Assembly (NCBI GenBank): GCA_963710205.1
Contig: CAVPZG010000001.1
Span: 62,001 to 126,000, forward strand
Origin: Pacificimonas sp963710205
GTDB lineage: Bacteria; Pseudomonadota; Alphaproteobacteria; Sphingomonadales; Sphingomonadaceae
Length of the DNA stretch: 64,000 nt
Direction: 5' to 3'
Shown here: piece by piece, positions 42,880-51,295 of the stretch
How the letters are laid out: each line of letters opens with the position of its first letter
Numbering within the stretch: the first letter of the stretch is position 1
The notes under the pieces: model-generated
What the model was told of the DNA's origin: nothing
Seen by the model: only the letters and a program-made list of their open reading frames with translations
Database searches by the model: none
Position numbers and translations under genes: made by a program

Positions 42880-43038
42880 ATGCATCCGGATCTCGTCCGC
42901 GCTGTCATTCTAGCTGCACTAGCCAAAGTTCCAGACAGCACCAAGCGACAGCTTGTCTCGACTGTTTTGGAGCGCCGCAAGCACGCTGAAGACGCGGTCT
43001 TGGCGAGCATCGTCTTAGCGCTCGCGCAGCGACGCTAG
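42880..43038 (+). CDS. 52-residue hypothetical protein
   Basis: The product MHPDLVRAVILAALAKVPDS and so on (52 residues) is a small helical protein that starts two bases after the AlpA-like stop (or from the TTG at 42874 overlapping it). The last residues are LALAQRR. The close coupling supports a real gene of the same module, though no family is recognised. The 288 bases after it hold no gene I can support. Confidence 0.5.
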   Translation: MHPDLVRAVILAALAKVPDSTKRQLVSTVLERRKHAEDAVLASIVLALAQRR

Positions 43039-43326
43039 CTAGGTAATCTCGCGCTGAAGCAACGTCCGCTACGCGCCCCAAAGCCGGACGCAGAAGGCGT
43101 GTCGAACTGATCCCGATAGCTGACGTTGCTTATGGGTGATCCTCGCAACTTGCCTTGACGAGATGCGCTTCAGACTTGGGCGTTGTGTTTCGCTGGGCTG
43201 GCGCGTTGAACACCGAAGCCATGAGCCAGCTTGATCAGGGGTTCGTTTGCGTTCGAAGTCTCAGAAAGTGGTCAATCATTCTCGGCTCTTACAGTCTCAG
43301 CTCGGAGGATACAGCCGCAGCGCAAA

Positions 43327-43938
43327 TTAGCTGAAATCCCGTTTCAACCTTGTCCTGACCAATGCCTGATACTCTCGTGCGACGTCTTCAACATTTGCAA
43401 TATCGTGCATCATTCTCGCATAGGACCAGAGGCCCTGGCTCGCGATCGCAAGAAAGTTAGCGAGGCTGTCGAGTTCCTCCGGTCGCATTGACGTATCGAG
43501 CTGAGCCGTCGCTCGGCGCAGCGCAGTGTCGAAACCCGACTTGAGGTCCACTAGGTGCGCCGATGTCAATTCACTCGTGGCGTCGAGGTGCGGTGCAACT
43601 TCGGTGACGGCGTTTGCGAAGAAGCAGCCCGGACCCGGCATCCCATGCTTGCGGTGCATCTCAATGAAATGATCGAAGTATTCGCGTATCGCGTCCATTC
43701 CATCTTCGTTGCGGTGAAGTATGTTGATCGCCGGATCGGCAACCACTTCGCGGTAATGGGCGAGACATCTCAGGAAGGCTCCTTCCTTGCCCCCGAATTC
43801 GGAATAGATACCGCTGCGGGCGACGCCGGTCGCTTTGACCAGGTCATCGATCGATGTGGCGTAATACCCCTTTGTCCAGAACACCCACATGGCGTTCTGC
43901 AACAGGTTTTCCCTTGACTTCAAACGGGGCCGTGGCAT
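43327..43938 (-). CDS. TetR-family repressor
   Basis: The 203-residue protein starts MPRPRLKSRENLLQNAMWVFW with the TetR HTH (GYYATSIDDLVKATGVARSGIYSEFGGKEGAFLRCLAHY). The C-terminal ligand domain (GPGCFFANAVTEVAPHLDATSELTS; LAIASQGLWSYARMMHD) is of the AcrR/TetR type with the PGCFFANA segment seen in regulators near oxidoreductases. It is divergent from the SDR gene at 44034 and probably controls it through GGAACGATTGTTCC at 43953. Confidence 0.88.
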   Translation of the reverse strand: MPRPRLKSRENLLQNAMWVFWTKGYYATSIDDLVKATGVARSGIYSEFGGKEGAFLRCLAHYREVVADPAINILHRNEDGMDAIREYFDHFIEMHRKHGMPGPGCFFANAVTEVAPHLDATSELTSAHLVDLKSGFDTALRRATAQLDTSMRPEELDSLANFLAIASQGLWSYARMMHDIANVEDVAREYQALVRTRLKRDFS

Positions 43939-43952
43939 CCAATCCTCATTAA

Positions 43953-43966
43953 GGAACGATTGTTCC
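43953..43966. promoter_or_regulatory. palindromic operator between TetR and SDR genes
   Basis: GGAACGATTGTTCC is a perfect two-arm palindrome (GGAAC / GTTCC, four-base centre) in the 95-base gap between the divergent TetR and SDR starts. It is the likely TetR-binding site. Confidence 0.6.
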
Positions 43967-44033
43967 AAAATTATCCGGCAAAGTGCTTCGAATAGCAAGC
44001 CGGCTACAATCCGGGCGATTTTGGGAGCCGATT

Positions 44034-44762
44034 ATGCAGAACAAGGCAGTGGTATTGGGCGCAGGTCCTCCGGAAGGAATCGGCGCCGCTGTTGCCCGCC
44101 GCTTCGCCCGGGAGGGAATGCATGTCTTCATTTCGGGCCGGAACATCGGCAAAGTGGAGCAGAGCGCCGATCGGATCCGCGCTGCTGGCGGTTCGGCAGA
44201 AGCGATCAAGGTCGATGTGACATCGCAAGCCGAAGTCGAAGGCCTGTTCGACCGTGTTCGGAAGCGCGAAGGCAACCTCGAAACGGTTGTCTTCAATGCA
44301 GGTGGCAACACATTGGAACCCTTTGAGGATTTATCGGCCGAAGCTTTCGAGAATGTGTGGCGGGTGTGCTGTTTCGGAGCGTTTCTGGCCGCAAAGCAGG
44401 CTCTGCCAATGCTTCGCAAACAAGGCTTTGGCTCGATGCTGTTTACTGGCGCTTCAGCCTCCCTGCGAGGAAAGCCCAATTTCGGGCAGTTCGCCTCTGC
44501 AAAAGCCGCGCTGCGCAATCTCGTTCAGGCGTTGGCGCGCGAATACGGTCCGCACGGAGTCCATATCGCCCACATCATCATTGATGGTCTGGTGAATGGC
44601 GAACGCGCGGGTGACCTGTTCGGCGAGCACCTGGCAAATCTCGGTCCGGATGGTGCGCTAGAGCCTGACGACATCGCGGACGCGTACTGGATGGTGCACA
44701 AGCAGCCGCGCTCGACATGGACACACGAACTTGACCTGCGCCCCTACAAGGAAGCCTGGTGA
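44034..44762 (+). CDS. short-chain dehydrogenase/reductase with Phe at the catalytic Tyr position
   Basis: The 242-residue SDR has the cofactor motif VVLGAGPPEGIGAAVARRF and NAGGNT. The active-site region reads TGASASLRGKPNFGQFASAKAALRNL, where the usual Y-x-x-x-K is F-x-x-x-K, so the catalytic Tyr is replaced by Phe. This subfamily is widespread and may have a different mechanism or role. GGGAG precedes ATG 44034. It leads a run with the two membrane genes downstream and faces TetR. Confidence 0.85.
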   Translation: MQNKAVVLGAGPPEGIGAAVARRFAREGMHVFISGRNIGKVEQSADRIRAAGGSAEAIKVDVTSQAEVEGLFDRVRKREGNLETVVFNAGGNTLEPFEDLSAEAFENVWRVCCFGAFLAAKQALPMLRKQGFGSMLFTGASASLRGKPNFGQFASAKAALRNLVQALAREYGPHGVHIAHIIIDGLVNGERAGDLFGEHLANLGPDGALEPDDIADAYWMVHKQPRSTWTHELDLRPYKEAW

Positions 44763-45170
44763 ATGGCCGTGAGCGCTCCGGCACGCTGGTGTTTCTACCT
44801 CGCAGCGGGCGTTTGCATCGCGGCGATGCTCGGCCATGAAGTGCTCGGCAATTCTAAGGTGCTCGATCCTCTGAATGAGGTCGATCTGCCAGCAGACGTT
44901 GTCTGGCTTCACCACTTTTCCTGGCATGTCGGATCGGTCGCGCTGCTTGCAATGGCTGCGATGTTCGTGCTTGCAGCGCGCAAGGCGGAACATCTGATCC
45001 TAGCCGTTTTCGGCACCGCTATAAGCCTAGGCTTTGCGGTGCTCGGCGTGAGTCTGGCGCTTCTGGGCGACCCCGTACTCTGGAGCACTCCTGCCCCTTA
45101 CCCTTGGGCGATTTCGGCGGCTTTCGGCGGAGCGGGCATTTGTCTGGTTGGCAAGGCTTCACAGACATGA
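44763..45170 (+). CDS. hypothetical four-helix membrane protein
   Basis: The 135-residue protein has about four membrane helices (CFYLAAGVCIAAMLGHEVLG; VALLAMAAMFVLAA; LILAVFGTAISLGFAVLGVSLALLG; WAISAAFGGAGICLVG). It starts directly after the SDR stop and runs into the MFS gene. His and Asp residues in the loops (HHFSWHVGS) may be notable. No family is recognised; a partner of the SDR or the transporter is possible. Confidence 0.6.
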   Translation: MAVSAPARWCFYLAAGVCIAAMLGHEVLGNSKVLDPLNEVDLPADVVWLHHFSWHVGSVALLAMAAMFVLAARKAEHLILAVFGTAISLGFAVLGVSLALLGDPVLWSTPAPYPWAISAAFGGAGICLVGKASQT

Positions 45171-45210
45171 ACACAGTCGCATTGCGCCTGCACATCGGTC
45201 CGATCTGCTT

Positions 45211-46365
45211 GTGAACCTCCGCCTTCTCAGCCTCATCTTCGCGCCGTTTGCGTTTGGGACCAGCGCCTTTGTGTTCATCGGCCTGATCGAACCAATGGCG
45301 GGCGATTTGTCGGTCGGCGTTCCGGCAATCGGGCAGTTGCAGACCGTCTTTGCTCTGGCCTGCGGTCTGGGTGGTCCGATCCTCGCCCGGCTTGTGGCGG
45401 GGTTCGACCGCAAGCGAGTGCTGCTCGGCGTGATGGCAATCCTCGCCCTCATGAACCTTGCGACCGCGCTGGCCTCCACCTTCGAGCTAATCGCCGTCAT
45501 CCGGTTCGCCGGCGGCCTGTTCGCGGCGCTGACCCTGCCAGTTTCCACGACAATCGCGGTCAATCTTGTCTCCGAGGACAAGCGACCGGCAGCCATTGCC
45601 ACCGTGCTCGGCGGCTACACGCTCGCGTTCCTTATCGGAATGCCGGTCGGCAGCGTGCTTGGCGATATGTTCGGGTGGCAGGCGGCCTTCTGGTTCGCCT
45701 TTGCGATCTGCCTTATTGCCCTTGTCGTTTTGGCCGTTGCGGCGCCTGCGCGGATCGAGGCGCCCGACATGGGACAGCAGAACTTCGCCTCGGCGCTGCG
45801 CGGCGATAACGCGCTTCTCATGGGAATCACCATGCTCGCGTTCTGCGCGACCTTTGCTAGCGTCAGCTTCATCGGACCGGTCATCACGGCGGCAACCGGG
45901 CTGACCGGCGCGGCCATCGGAGCGGTTCAGGTGTCGACCGGGATCGGCAGCATTCTTGGCCTTGCTCTGGGCGCGTGGCTGGCGAAACTTCCCGCGCGGA
46001 AGGGACTTGCGATCCTCGTTGCCACAACTGCGATAACGCAGCTCCTCTTCGCTCTCGTCATGTTGAATGACCTTGGGCTCCTGGCGCTCGCCATCTTGCT
46101 GCTCGCAATGATCACTGGATCGGCGGCGCTGTTCGCGACGTCTCCGATCATACAGACCAGTCTTGCGAAATCGGCTGGACCAGCTGCGACCATCGCCTTC
46201 GCCCTGAACGGTTCGATGCTCTATTTTGGACAGGGTCTCGGCGCTGCGCTGGGTGGCTGGGTTACAGCGCAGTTCGGCCTCGGCTGGGTTGGATTGGCCG
46301 GAGCCATCGTTGCGCTGGCCGCGCTCTTGATGATTGCCGCACTCGGGCGGCGAGACGCGGTCTGA
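45211..46365 (+). CDS. MFS efflux-type transporter
   Basis: The 384-residue protein has twelve hydrophobic helices in MFS order, with the loop motif RLVAGFDRKRVLLG between helices 2 and 3 and the typical GGFAALTLPVSTTIAVN region. The pattern resembles the AraJ/DHA1 type of drug or sugar efflux transporters. I prefer GTG 45211 as start; the frame is open from TTG 45148, overlapping the previous gene. No substrate is predicted. It is probably cotranscribed with the SDR and membrane gene. Confidence 0.82.
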   Translation: MNLRLLSLIFAPFAFGTSAFVFIGLIEPMAGDLSVGVPAIGQLQTVFALACGLGGPILARLVAGFDRKRVLLGVMAILALMNLATALASTFELIAVIRFAGGLFAALTLPVSTTIAVNLVSEDKRPAAIATVLGGYTLAFLIGMPVGSVLGDMFGWQAAFWFAFAICLIALVVLAVAAPARIEAPDMGQQNFASALRGDNALLMGITMLAFCATFASVSFIGPVITAATGLTGAAIGAVQVSTGIGSILGLALGAWLAKLPARKGLAILVATTAITQLLFALVMLNDLGLLALAILLLAMITGSAALFATSPIIQTSLAKSAGPAATIAFALNGSMLYFGQGLGAALGGWVTAQFGLGWVGLAGAIVALAALLMIAALGRRDAV

Positions 46366-46376
46366 CGCAGGTCCAG

Positions 46377-46802
46377 TCAGGAATGCCGCTCGGCGTCGGC
46401 AAAATGCGCGATCACCTCGGGACGAAAGAGCAGCGCAAGAGCGCCCAATTGTAAGACCATAAACACGCCGATCCCCAAGTAAACCGTAGTCGCAGAGGCC
46501 ATTTCGACCGGCATCGGGTGAACCCATTGGGTGGCCAGCCCGGTCGCATAGTCAAAGGCGCCGACCGCGTTGTAGATCACCAACGCGCCCCAAGTAGCGA
46601 CGCCACGCCGACGCCAGAACACAAAGACCATGAGCGGGACCAGAAAGCCGAGCACGGTATCGCTGAACCACGGCGCGAACCACGCATCCGGCGCAATCCC
46701 GCCGAACATCTCAACCGTGGGCAGGAATAAGATCGTCTGCGCCCGGAAAATCGTTGCCGCCATCAATATTGCGATGGACCATCGGATTGTCGGGCTCATC
46801 AT
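46377..46802 (-). CDS. hypothetical membrane protein
   Basis: The 141-residue protein has four hydrophobic segments (IAILMAATIFRAQTILFLPT; VLGFLVPLMVFVFW; GALVIYNAVGAFDYATGL; TTVYLGIGVFMVLQLGALALLF). It overlaps the SDR gene upstream by four bases (ATGA) and ends convergent with the MFS gene. No known family is evident. It is likely to be cotranscribed with the SDR. Confidence 0.6.
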   Translation of the reverse strand: MMSPTIRWSIAILMAATIFRAQTILFLPTVEMFGGIAPDAWFAPWFSDTVLGFLVPLMVFVFWRRRGVATWGALVIYNAVGAFDYATGLATQWVHPMPVEMASATTVYLGIGVFMVLQLGALALLFRPEVIAHFADAERHS

Positions 46803-47560
46803 GTTCCAGCGCCTTTATCAAACTGCTTGACCATCTGCTTGAACAGGAACCCCGGAGCAATCCGGCTCATCAGGCGCAGCAGGTTGGAGGCTCCGGCGGG
46901 TATCTCGAACTTGTCCTTTCGCATCCCGCTGATCAATTCGGCGACCACTTCGGCCGGCGGTGTTTTCCTGAAACTGCCGGTGTCCATACCTTGCGCCAGA
47001 GGCGTGTCCGTCACGGGAGGGAGCAGCTCGAAAACCTTGATCCCGACCTTGGCAAGTTGATGACGCAGGGCACAGGCGCTGTGGTGGATCAACGCCTTCG
47101 TGCCAGAATAAACAGGCGTGTTTGGAAACGGAATGTAAGCAAGACCAGAACTGACAAACACGATTGCCGGCTCCTCCGCTTCGCGCATCAACGGCAGGGC
47201 CATGTGCGATAGGCGTAAGGGTGCTATCGCGTTGATTGCAATTTCGCGCTGAAGTCGCTCGGGCGTATCCGGTTCAGCATGAAAGTTGTACATCAGCATG
47301 ATTCCGGCGCAATTGACCAAAAGGTTGAGGCGACCGAATTTCTGTTCGATTTCCGTCAGCATCTGCGTGCAATCGTCGATATTTGATACATCGCACCGTA
47401 TCGGATGAGCATCGAGCTGTTCTGCTGCGGCCTTGAGCTTGTCCTCGTCGCGACCGCAAATGACGACGTCATTTCCCAGAGCGCGAAATTGGCGCGCGAT
47501 CTCAGCGCCAATTCCAGAACTGCCTCCGGTAACCAGAACAATCTTGTTTTCGAGCATCAT
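46799..47560 (-). CDS. short-chain dehydrogenase (DltE-like)
   Basis: The 253-residue SDR has the cofactor motif KIVLVTGGSSGIGAEIARQF, NAG in LLVNCAGIML, and the catalytic Ser...Tyr...Lys in VFVSSGLAYIPFPNTPVYSGTKALIHH. The C-terminal part follows the DltE/YtmL-type SDR pattern. Start at 47560 or 47557 (two Met codons). It is the middle gene of a run with the DUF1772-type and membrane genes on the minus strand. Confidence 0.85.
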   Translation of the reverse strand: MMLENKIVLVTGGSSGIGAEIARQFRALGNDVVICGRDEDKLKAAAEQLDAHPIRCDVSNIDDCTQMLTEIEQKFGRLNLLVNCAGIMLMYNFHAEPDTPERLQREIAINAIAPLRLSHMALPLMREAEEPAIVFVSSGLAYIPFPNTPVYSGTKALIHHSACALRHQLAKVGIKVFELLPPVTDTPLAQGMDTGSFRKTPPAEVVAELISGMRKDKFEIPAGASNLLRLMSRIAPGFLFKQMVKQFDKGAGT

Positions 47561-47591
47561 GATGCGGCCTCGATCCTTTTGAGGAGAGTCT

Positions 47592-48053
47592 TCAACCGGC
47601 TGTCCGCCCGTGCAAGGTCGCCTGAAGTGCAAAGAAGAAGGTGAAGTAGCCAAGCACGATCCTGACCCAGTGGACCAAGACCCAGGTGTCGACGACACCG
47701 GCGATCTCATCGGGCGAATAGCCACTCTGCATCGATGTCCACACGACCGGGAAGTGATAGCCCGCAGTTATCGCACAATTGACCAGCCAACTGGCCAGCG
47801 ACAGGGTCCACCAACGGCGCGCCGGTGTGTGTGTCCGGGCAAGATACAGCGAGAGCGGGATGACGATTGTTTGCAAGAGCGCGAAAGGGATGATGGTGGT
47901 GGCGATGTTGGTCCAGTCCACATGGAATGCGTCGACCAGCTCAGCGCCGGTCATCTGGCTCCATTGTGCGCCGAACGAGACGCCGATCATCAATTGCGCG
48001 CCGGCAAAAGTACCCGCAGCGAGTGTTGCGACCACATCAGACCTGGCTGTCAT
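47592..48053 (-). CDS. membrane protein, DUF1772-like
   Basis: The 153-residue protein has about four membrane helices (VVATLAAGTFAGAQLMIGVSFGAQ; TIIPFALLQTIVIPLSLYLA; RWWTLSLASWLVNCAITAGYHF; VLVHWVRIVLGYFTFFFALQATL). The short length and pattern of W/R/Y residues recall DUF1772 (anthrone-oxygenase-like) proteins, but the assignment is uncertain. It sits 31 bases upstream of the SDR gene in the same direction and 105 bases downstream of the cupin gene. Confidence 0.45.
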   Translation of the reverse strand: MTARSDVVATLAAGTFAGAQLMIGVSFGAQWSQMTGAELVDAFHVDWTNIATTIIPFALLQTIVIPLSLYLARTHTPARRWWTLSLASWLVNCAITAGYHFPVVWTSMQSGYSPDEIAGVVDTWVLVHWVRIVLGYFTFFFALQATLHGRTAG

Positions 48054-48158
48054 TGCCTGAACTCCCTGGACACTCGCTGCGGGCAGTTGGCATGGCCGTG
48101 CGGGGGCATCGTTCGAGCCATGCATTCGGAGCGCAACTTTCAGTTCCCGCGGGAGAGA

Positions 48159-48638
48159 TCATTGCGGGAAGCTGACGTCGGCGCCTTGCGGAAATGAGAC
48201 CGATACGATGCACTCCTCCGGCCCCAGACAGCTGTCGTAGTGCAGGTTGCCGCCCGGTTGGTAGAAGTGCGAGCCTGCGGTCATTATCGGGCCCCGGTCG
48301 GCGTCGCCTTCTTCCCAGTGCTGAAACCGCCCCGCGACCACAACGGCATGATAGCCGCTCGAATGCGAGTGGACCGGGAATGTGACCCCGGCGCCGATCT
48401 TGCCGAGTTGAAGGGTCGGGACACCCTGATCGATACCTCCATAAAGGAACCTGACGGAAACGCCGGGGAACAATTGCTGATACTGCGCGGCATCGGCTGT
48501 AGTGCGTTCAAATTGCGTGCCGGCAACGGATTCGCCAGCGGCCGAATAGCTCGATTTGGGTCGATCACCCCCGGCCGTCGGATAACATCCCGCAAGCATC
48601 AATAGGACTGTTGGCGCAAGAATATGTGATCGCTTCAT
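48159..48638 (-). CDS. cupin-domain lipoprotein
   Basis: The 159-residue product begins MKRSHILAPTVLLMLAGC with a lipobox at Cys 18. The mature part is one cupin: VTFPVHSHSSGYHAVVVAGRFQHWEEG and then GSHFYQPGGNLHYDSCLGPEECIVSV, with His ligands. The pattern suits a small cupin, possibly an enzyme or a sensor of ligand. It is divergent from the AraC gene at 48803 and may head a minus-strand operon with the next three genes. Confidence 0.82.
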   Translation of the reverse strand: MKRSHILAPTVLLMLAGCYPTAGGDRPKSSYSAAGESVAGTQFERTTADAAQYQQLFPGVSVRFLYGGIDQGVPTLQLGKIGAGVTFPVHSHSSGYHAVVVAGRFQHWEEGDADRGPIMTAGSHFYQPGGNLHYDSCLGPEECIVSVSFPQGADVSFPQ

Positions 48639-48728
48639 GAGTGCACTCCGCATGGCCCGCCGCGAAAAAGGTGCACTCAGACTGGGCTTTTGGCTGGGCG
48701 GGCGCGAGAGACGAATTCGGTCATTCGG

Positions 48729-48750
48729 TGATCAATTCAGTCACTGATCA
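48729..48750. promoter_or_regulatory. TGATCA pair upstream of the first AraC gene
   Basis: TGATCA occurs at 48729-48734 and 48745-48750, 16 bases apart, in the 164-base gap between the divergent cupin and AraC genes. It might be a regulator-binding site. The motif is short, so chance is possible. Confidence 0.35.
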
Positions 48751-48802
48751 TACGGCGATGGAACCGGGGTTCCGAATGTGGGAAGGCCATCGCGGAGGTC
48801 TG

Positions 48803-49793
48803 ATGTCCAAACACTCGATTGCGATCCTGCTAAACGCCGTTTGCCCCGTTATGGGTGTCGATCCTGATGATCTGCTGCGCGAGGTCCCGTGGCCAGAGAC
48901 GACCCGGCTTGGCCAGGACTTGCTCGTGTCCGGGCAGGACTACATCACGCTGTTTCGGACCTTGGCAGAAATGGCAGGTGAGCGGTCGGACCCGATTGCG
49001 GTGGGCAAGGCGATGGCGAGCGGACCAATCCTCCCGATCTTTCTCGCGCTATCGATTGCGCCCAACATGGCCGAAGGGTTTCGCCGTCTGGCGCGCTTCA
49101 AGACCCTATTCGGGCCCGTTGCGATCAAGCTTACTCAAGCCAATTCTGTGTTGCGCGTGGAGATCATCGCGGAGGAACCGGCGCTAACCCTGCCACCGCA
49201 TCTAAGTGCACCAATCGGCGTGTTCTTGGTCGAAAAGGCACGGGCCCATTCGTTGCGCGAAGTCTTTGCGCTGCGCGTTATTTTTCCCAGCGGATTGATC
49301 GAGGATGAGGTCGCAAACGCGTATTTCGGGGCACGCATCGAGCATGGCGATGGGGTAGTGATCGACTTCGCGGTTGATGATGCTGAAGCTCCCTTCATAT
49401 CTGTCAACGACGAGCTTTGGGCGGAGATCGAAGCGGATCTTGAACGGCAGTTGCGGGAGCAAACTGGCGAAGCCGAGTTTGCGGATCAGGTCGAAGTCTG
49501 CGATCCGGCGCGCCCTCAATGTCGGCCCTGTTAGGGTGGAAGCGATCTGTGAGGAACTGGGGGTCAGCCGGTCGACCATGCAGCGGCAACTGGCGGCAGA
49601 GGGGCAGGCGTATCAATCGATCCTGAACCGCGTTCGCCGCGATCTGGCGGTGCGATACCTCACGAAAAGCACGCTCTCGCAAAGCCAGGTGGCCGGATTG
49701 CTGGGTTTCGCTGACCCGAAGTCGTTCCAGCGCGCCTTCAAGAGCTGGACCGGCAAGCCGCCTGAACGTTTTCGGCAGGAGCAGCAGGCCTGA
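48803..49793 (+). pseudogene. AraC-family regulator, frameshifted
   Basis: The gene encodes an AraC-type regulator with an N-terminal arabinose-binding-like domain (SIAILLNAVCPVMGVDPDDLL; SGPILPIFLALSIAPNMAEG) and a C-terminal HTH. In the first frame the protein ends early (VEVCDPARPQCRPC, stop 49534). The HTH continues one base out of frame: AIRRALNVGPVRVEAICEELGVSRSTMQRQLAAEG to RRDLAVRYL and AFKSWTGKPPERF, ending 49793. One extra base at about 49485-49500 (GTCGAAGTC rather than GTCGAGTC) would explain it. Its paralogue at 59159 is intact and similar throughout. Sequencing error or inactivation. Confidence 0.75.
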
Positions 49794-49801
49794 GAGGGCC
49801 G

Positions 49802-51295
49802 CTAAGGTTGGATGCCCGGCTCTGGCGTTTCGCCAAGATCCCATCCGCCACCCAAGGCGCGGTAAGCCGCTACTGTTGCTGACAGCACCGCACCCTTGCC
49901 CCGCGCAACCTCGCTACGCGCCGCAATCAATTGTCGCTGAGTGTCGAGCAACGTCAATTGGCTATCCAGACCCTGTTCGAACCGCAGCTTGGCAAACCCG
50001 AAGCTGCGTTCGCGCTCCGCCAAGACCGCTTCAAGGACACCTAGCCGCCTTTGTGCAAAAACATAGGCCGTAAGCGCACGATCAGCGTCTTCGAAAGCGC
50101 GCAGAACTGCGCCGCGATACAGCGCCCGCGCCTCGTCGGCTCCGGCGCGGGCCTCTGCGACTTCCGCGCGCGCTCGCCCGCCCGAGAAGATCGGCCAATC
50201 GAGTGCCGCGCCAACCGAGAAATTCTCCGACCCGCCGGAAAACAGGGTGTCCAGCGCGATCGAGGAGAAGCCAAACAGTCCGGACAGGCTGAAGTTTGGG
50301 TAAAGGTCAGCAATCTCGCCGCCAATGTCGGCGGTTTCGGCGGCTAGCCTGCGTTCCGCGAGGCGAATGTCGGGTCTTCGGCGAAGCACTTCGCTGGGCG
50401 TCCCTGCCGGGAATACCTCTTGCGGGATCGCGATGGTGGCAGGTGCTATAAGGCCGTCGCCGAGGTCGGCTGGGAAACGGCCCGTGAGCGCCGCAATAGC
50501 GGCATTGTTGGCTCTGACCTGCGCTTGCAGCGGCGTCAGCTGGGCTTCGGCATTGCGTGCATCGGCCTCGGCGCGGGAAAGGTCGAATTGCGACGCCAAC
50601 CCCTTGTCGAGCCGCAGCTGCGTCAGCCTGACGGTCTCGCGCGCGGTCGCCAGATTCGCTTCGGCTGTGGCGATCTGTTCCTGTGCGATGCGCAGTTCGG
50701 CATAATTCTGCACGGTATCGGCGATCACCGTCAGCAACAATCCGTTGCGGTCCTCCCGCGCGATGCCAATGCGAGCCTCGGCGGCTTCGACGCGGCGACC
50801 GATCCTGCCGAACAGGTCAAGCTCCCACGATGCCGATGTGCTGACGCTGTAGATCGTTTGCGGGGCACCGATGCCACCGATTGGCGCGCCTCCACCGCCT
50901 CCCTCTCCGCCGCCTCCGAGCCCGCTGAGGTCGATAGCATTCTCGCTGGTCTGAGACCGGGTAACGCCGCTGTTCGCCGAGACATTCGGCCGTGCTCCTC
51001 CCGCAGCAATCGCACGGAGGGCCCGTGCTTGCTCTATCCGCGCGGCCGCCGCTTCGAGATCGGCGTTGTTCGCGACAGCTTCGCTGACCAGCCGATCAAG
51101 CATCGGATCGCCAAAAGCCCTCCACCACTCGGGGTCGGGCGCAGCTTTCGAGAGCTCGGGCGCATCGGGCAATGTGGTAACCGCGGCAGGAGCGTTTAGC
51201 GCGGGCCGCGCATAATCCGGCCCGACGGCGCAGCCGGAAACGCCGATCGCAAGCCCACCGATTGCGATGGCCACAAGGGACGCTCTCGCAGTCAT
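49802..51295 (-). CDS. RND efflux outer-membrane factor (NodT family)
   Basis: The 497-residue outer-membrane channel begins with a lipoprotein signal (AIGGLAIGVSGCAVGPDY, Cys at about 22) and repeats the TolC-type coiled-coil pattern: VSEAVANNADLEAAAARIEQA, QARALRAIAAGG, LRIAQEQIATAEANLATARE, and in the second half EVLRRRPDIRLAERRLAAETA. NodT proteins form the channel of tripartite pumps. The ATG at 51295 overlaps the RND gene's stop (ATGA). A glycine-rich stretch (GLGGGGEGGGGGAPIGG) is at about residue 125. Confidence 0.9.
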   Translation of the reverse strand: MTARASLVAIAIGGLAIGVSGCAVGPDYARPALNAPAAVTTLPDAPELSKAAPDPEWWRAFGDPMLDRLVSEAVANNADLEAAAARIEQARALRAIAAGGARPNVSANSGVTRSQTSENAIDLSGLGGGGEGGGGGAPIGGIGAPQTIYSVSTSASWELDLFGRIGRRVEAAEARIGIAREDRNGLLLTVIADTVQNYAELRIAQEQIATAEANLATARETVRLTQLRLDKGLASQFDLSRAEADARNAEAQLTPLQAQVRANNAAIAALTGRFPADLGDGLIAPATIAIPQEVFPAGTPSEVLRRRPDIRLAERRLAAETADIGGEIADLYPNFSLSGLFGFSSIALDTLFSGGSENFSVGAALDWPIFSGGRARAEVAEARAGADEARALYRGAVLRAFEDADRALTAYVFAQRRLGVLEAVLAERERSFGFAKLRFEQGLDSQLTLLDTQRQLIAARSEVARGKGAVLSATVAAYRALGGGWDLGETPEPGIQP

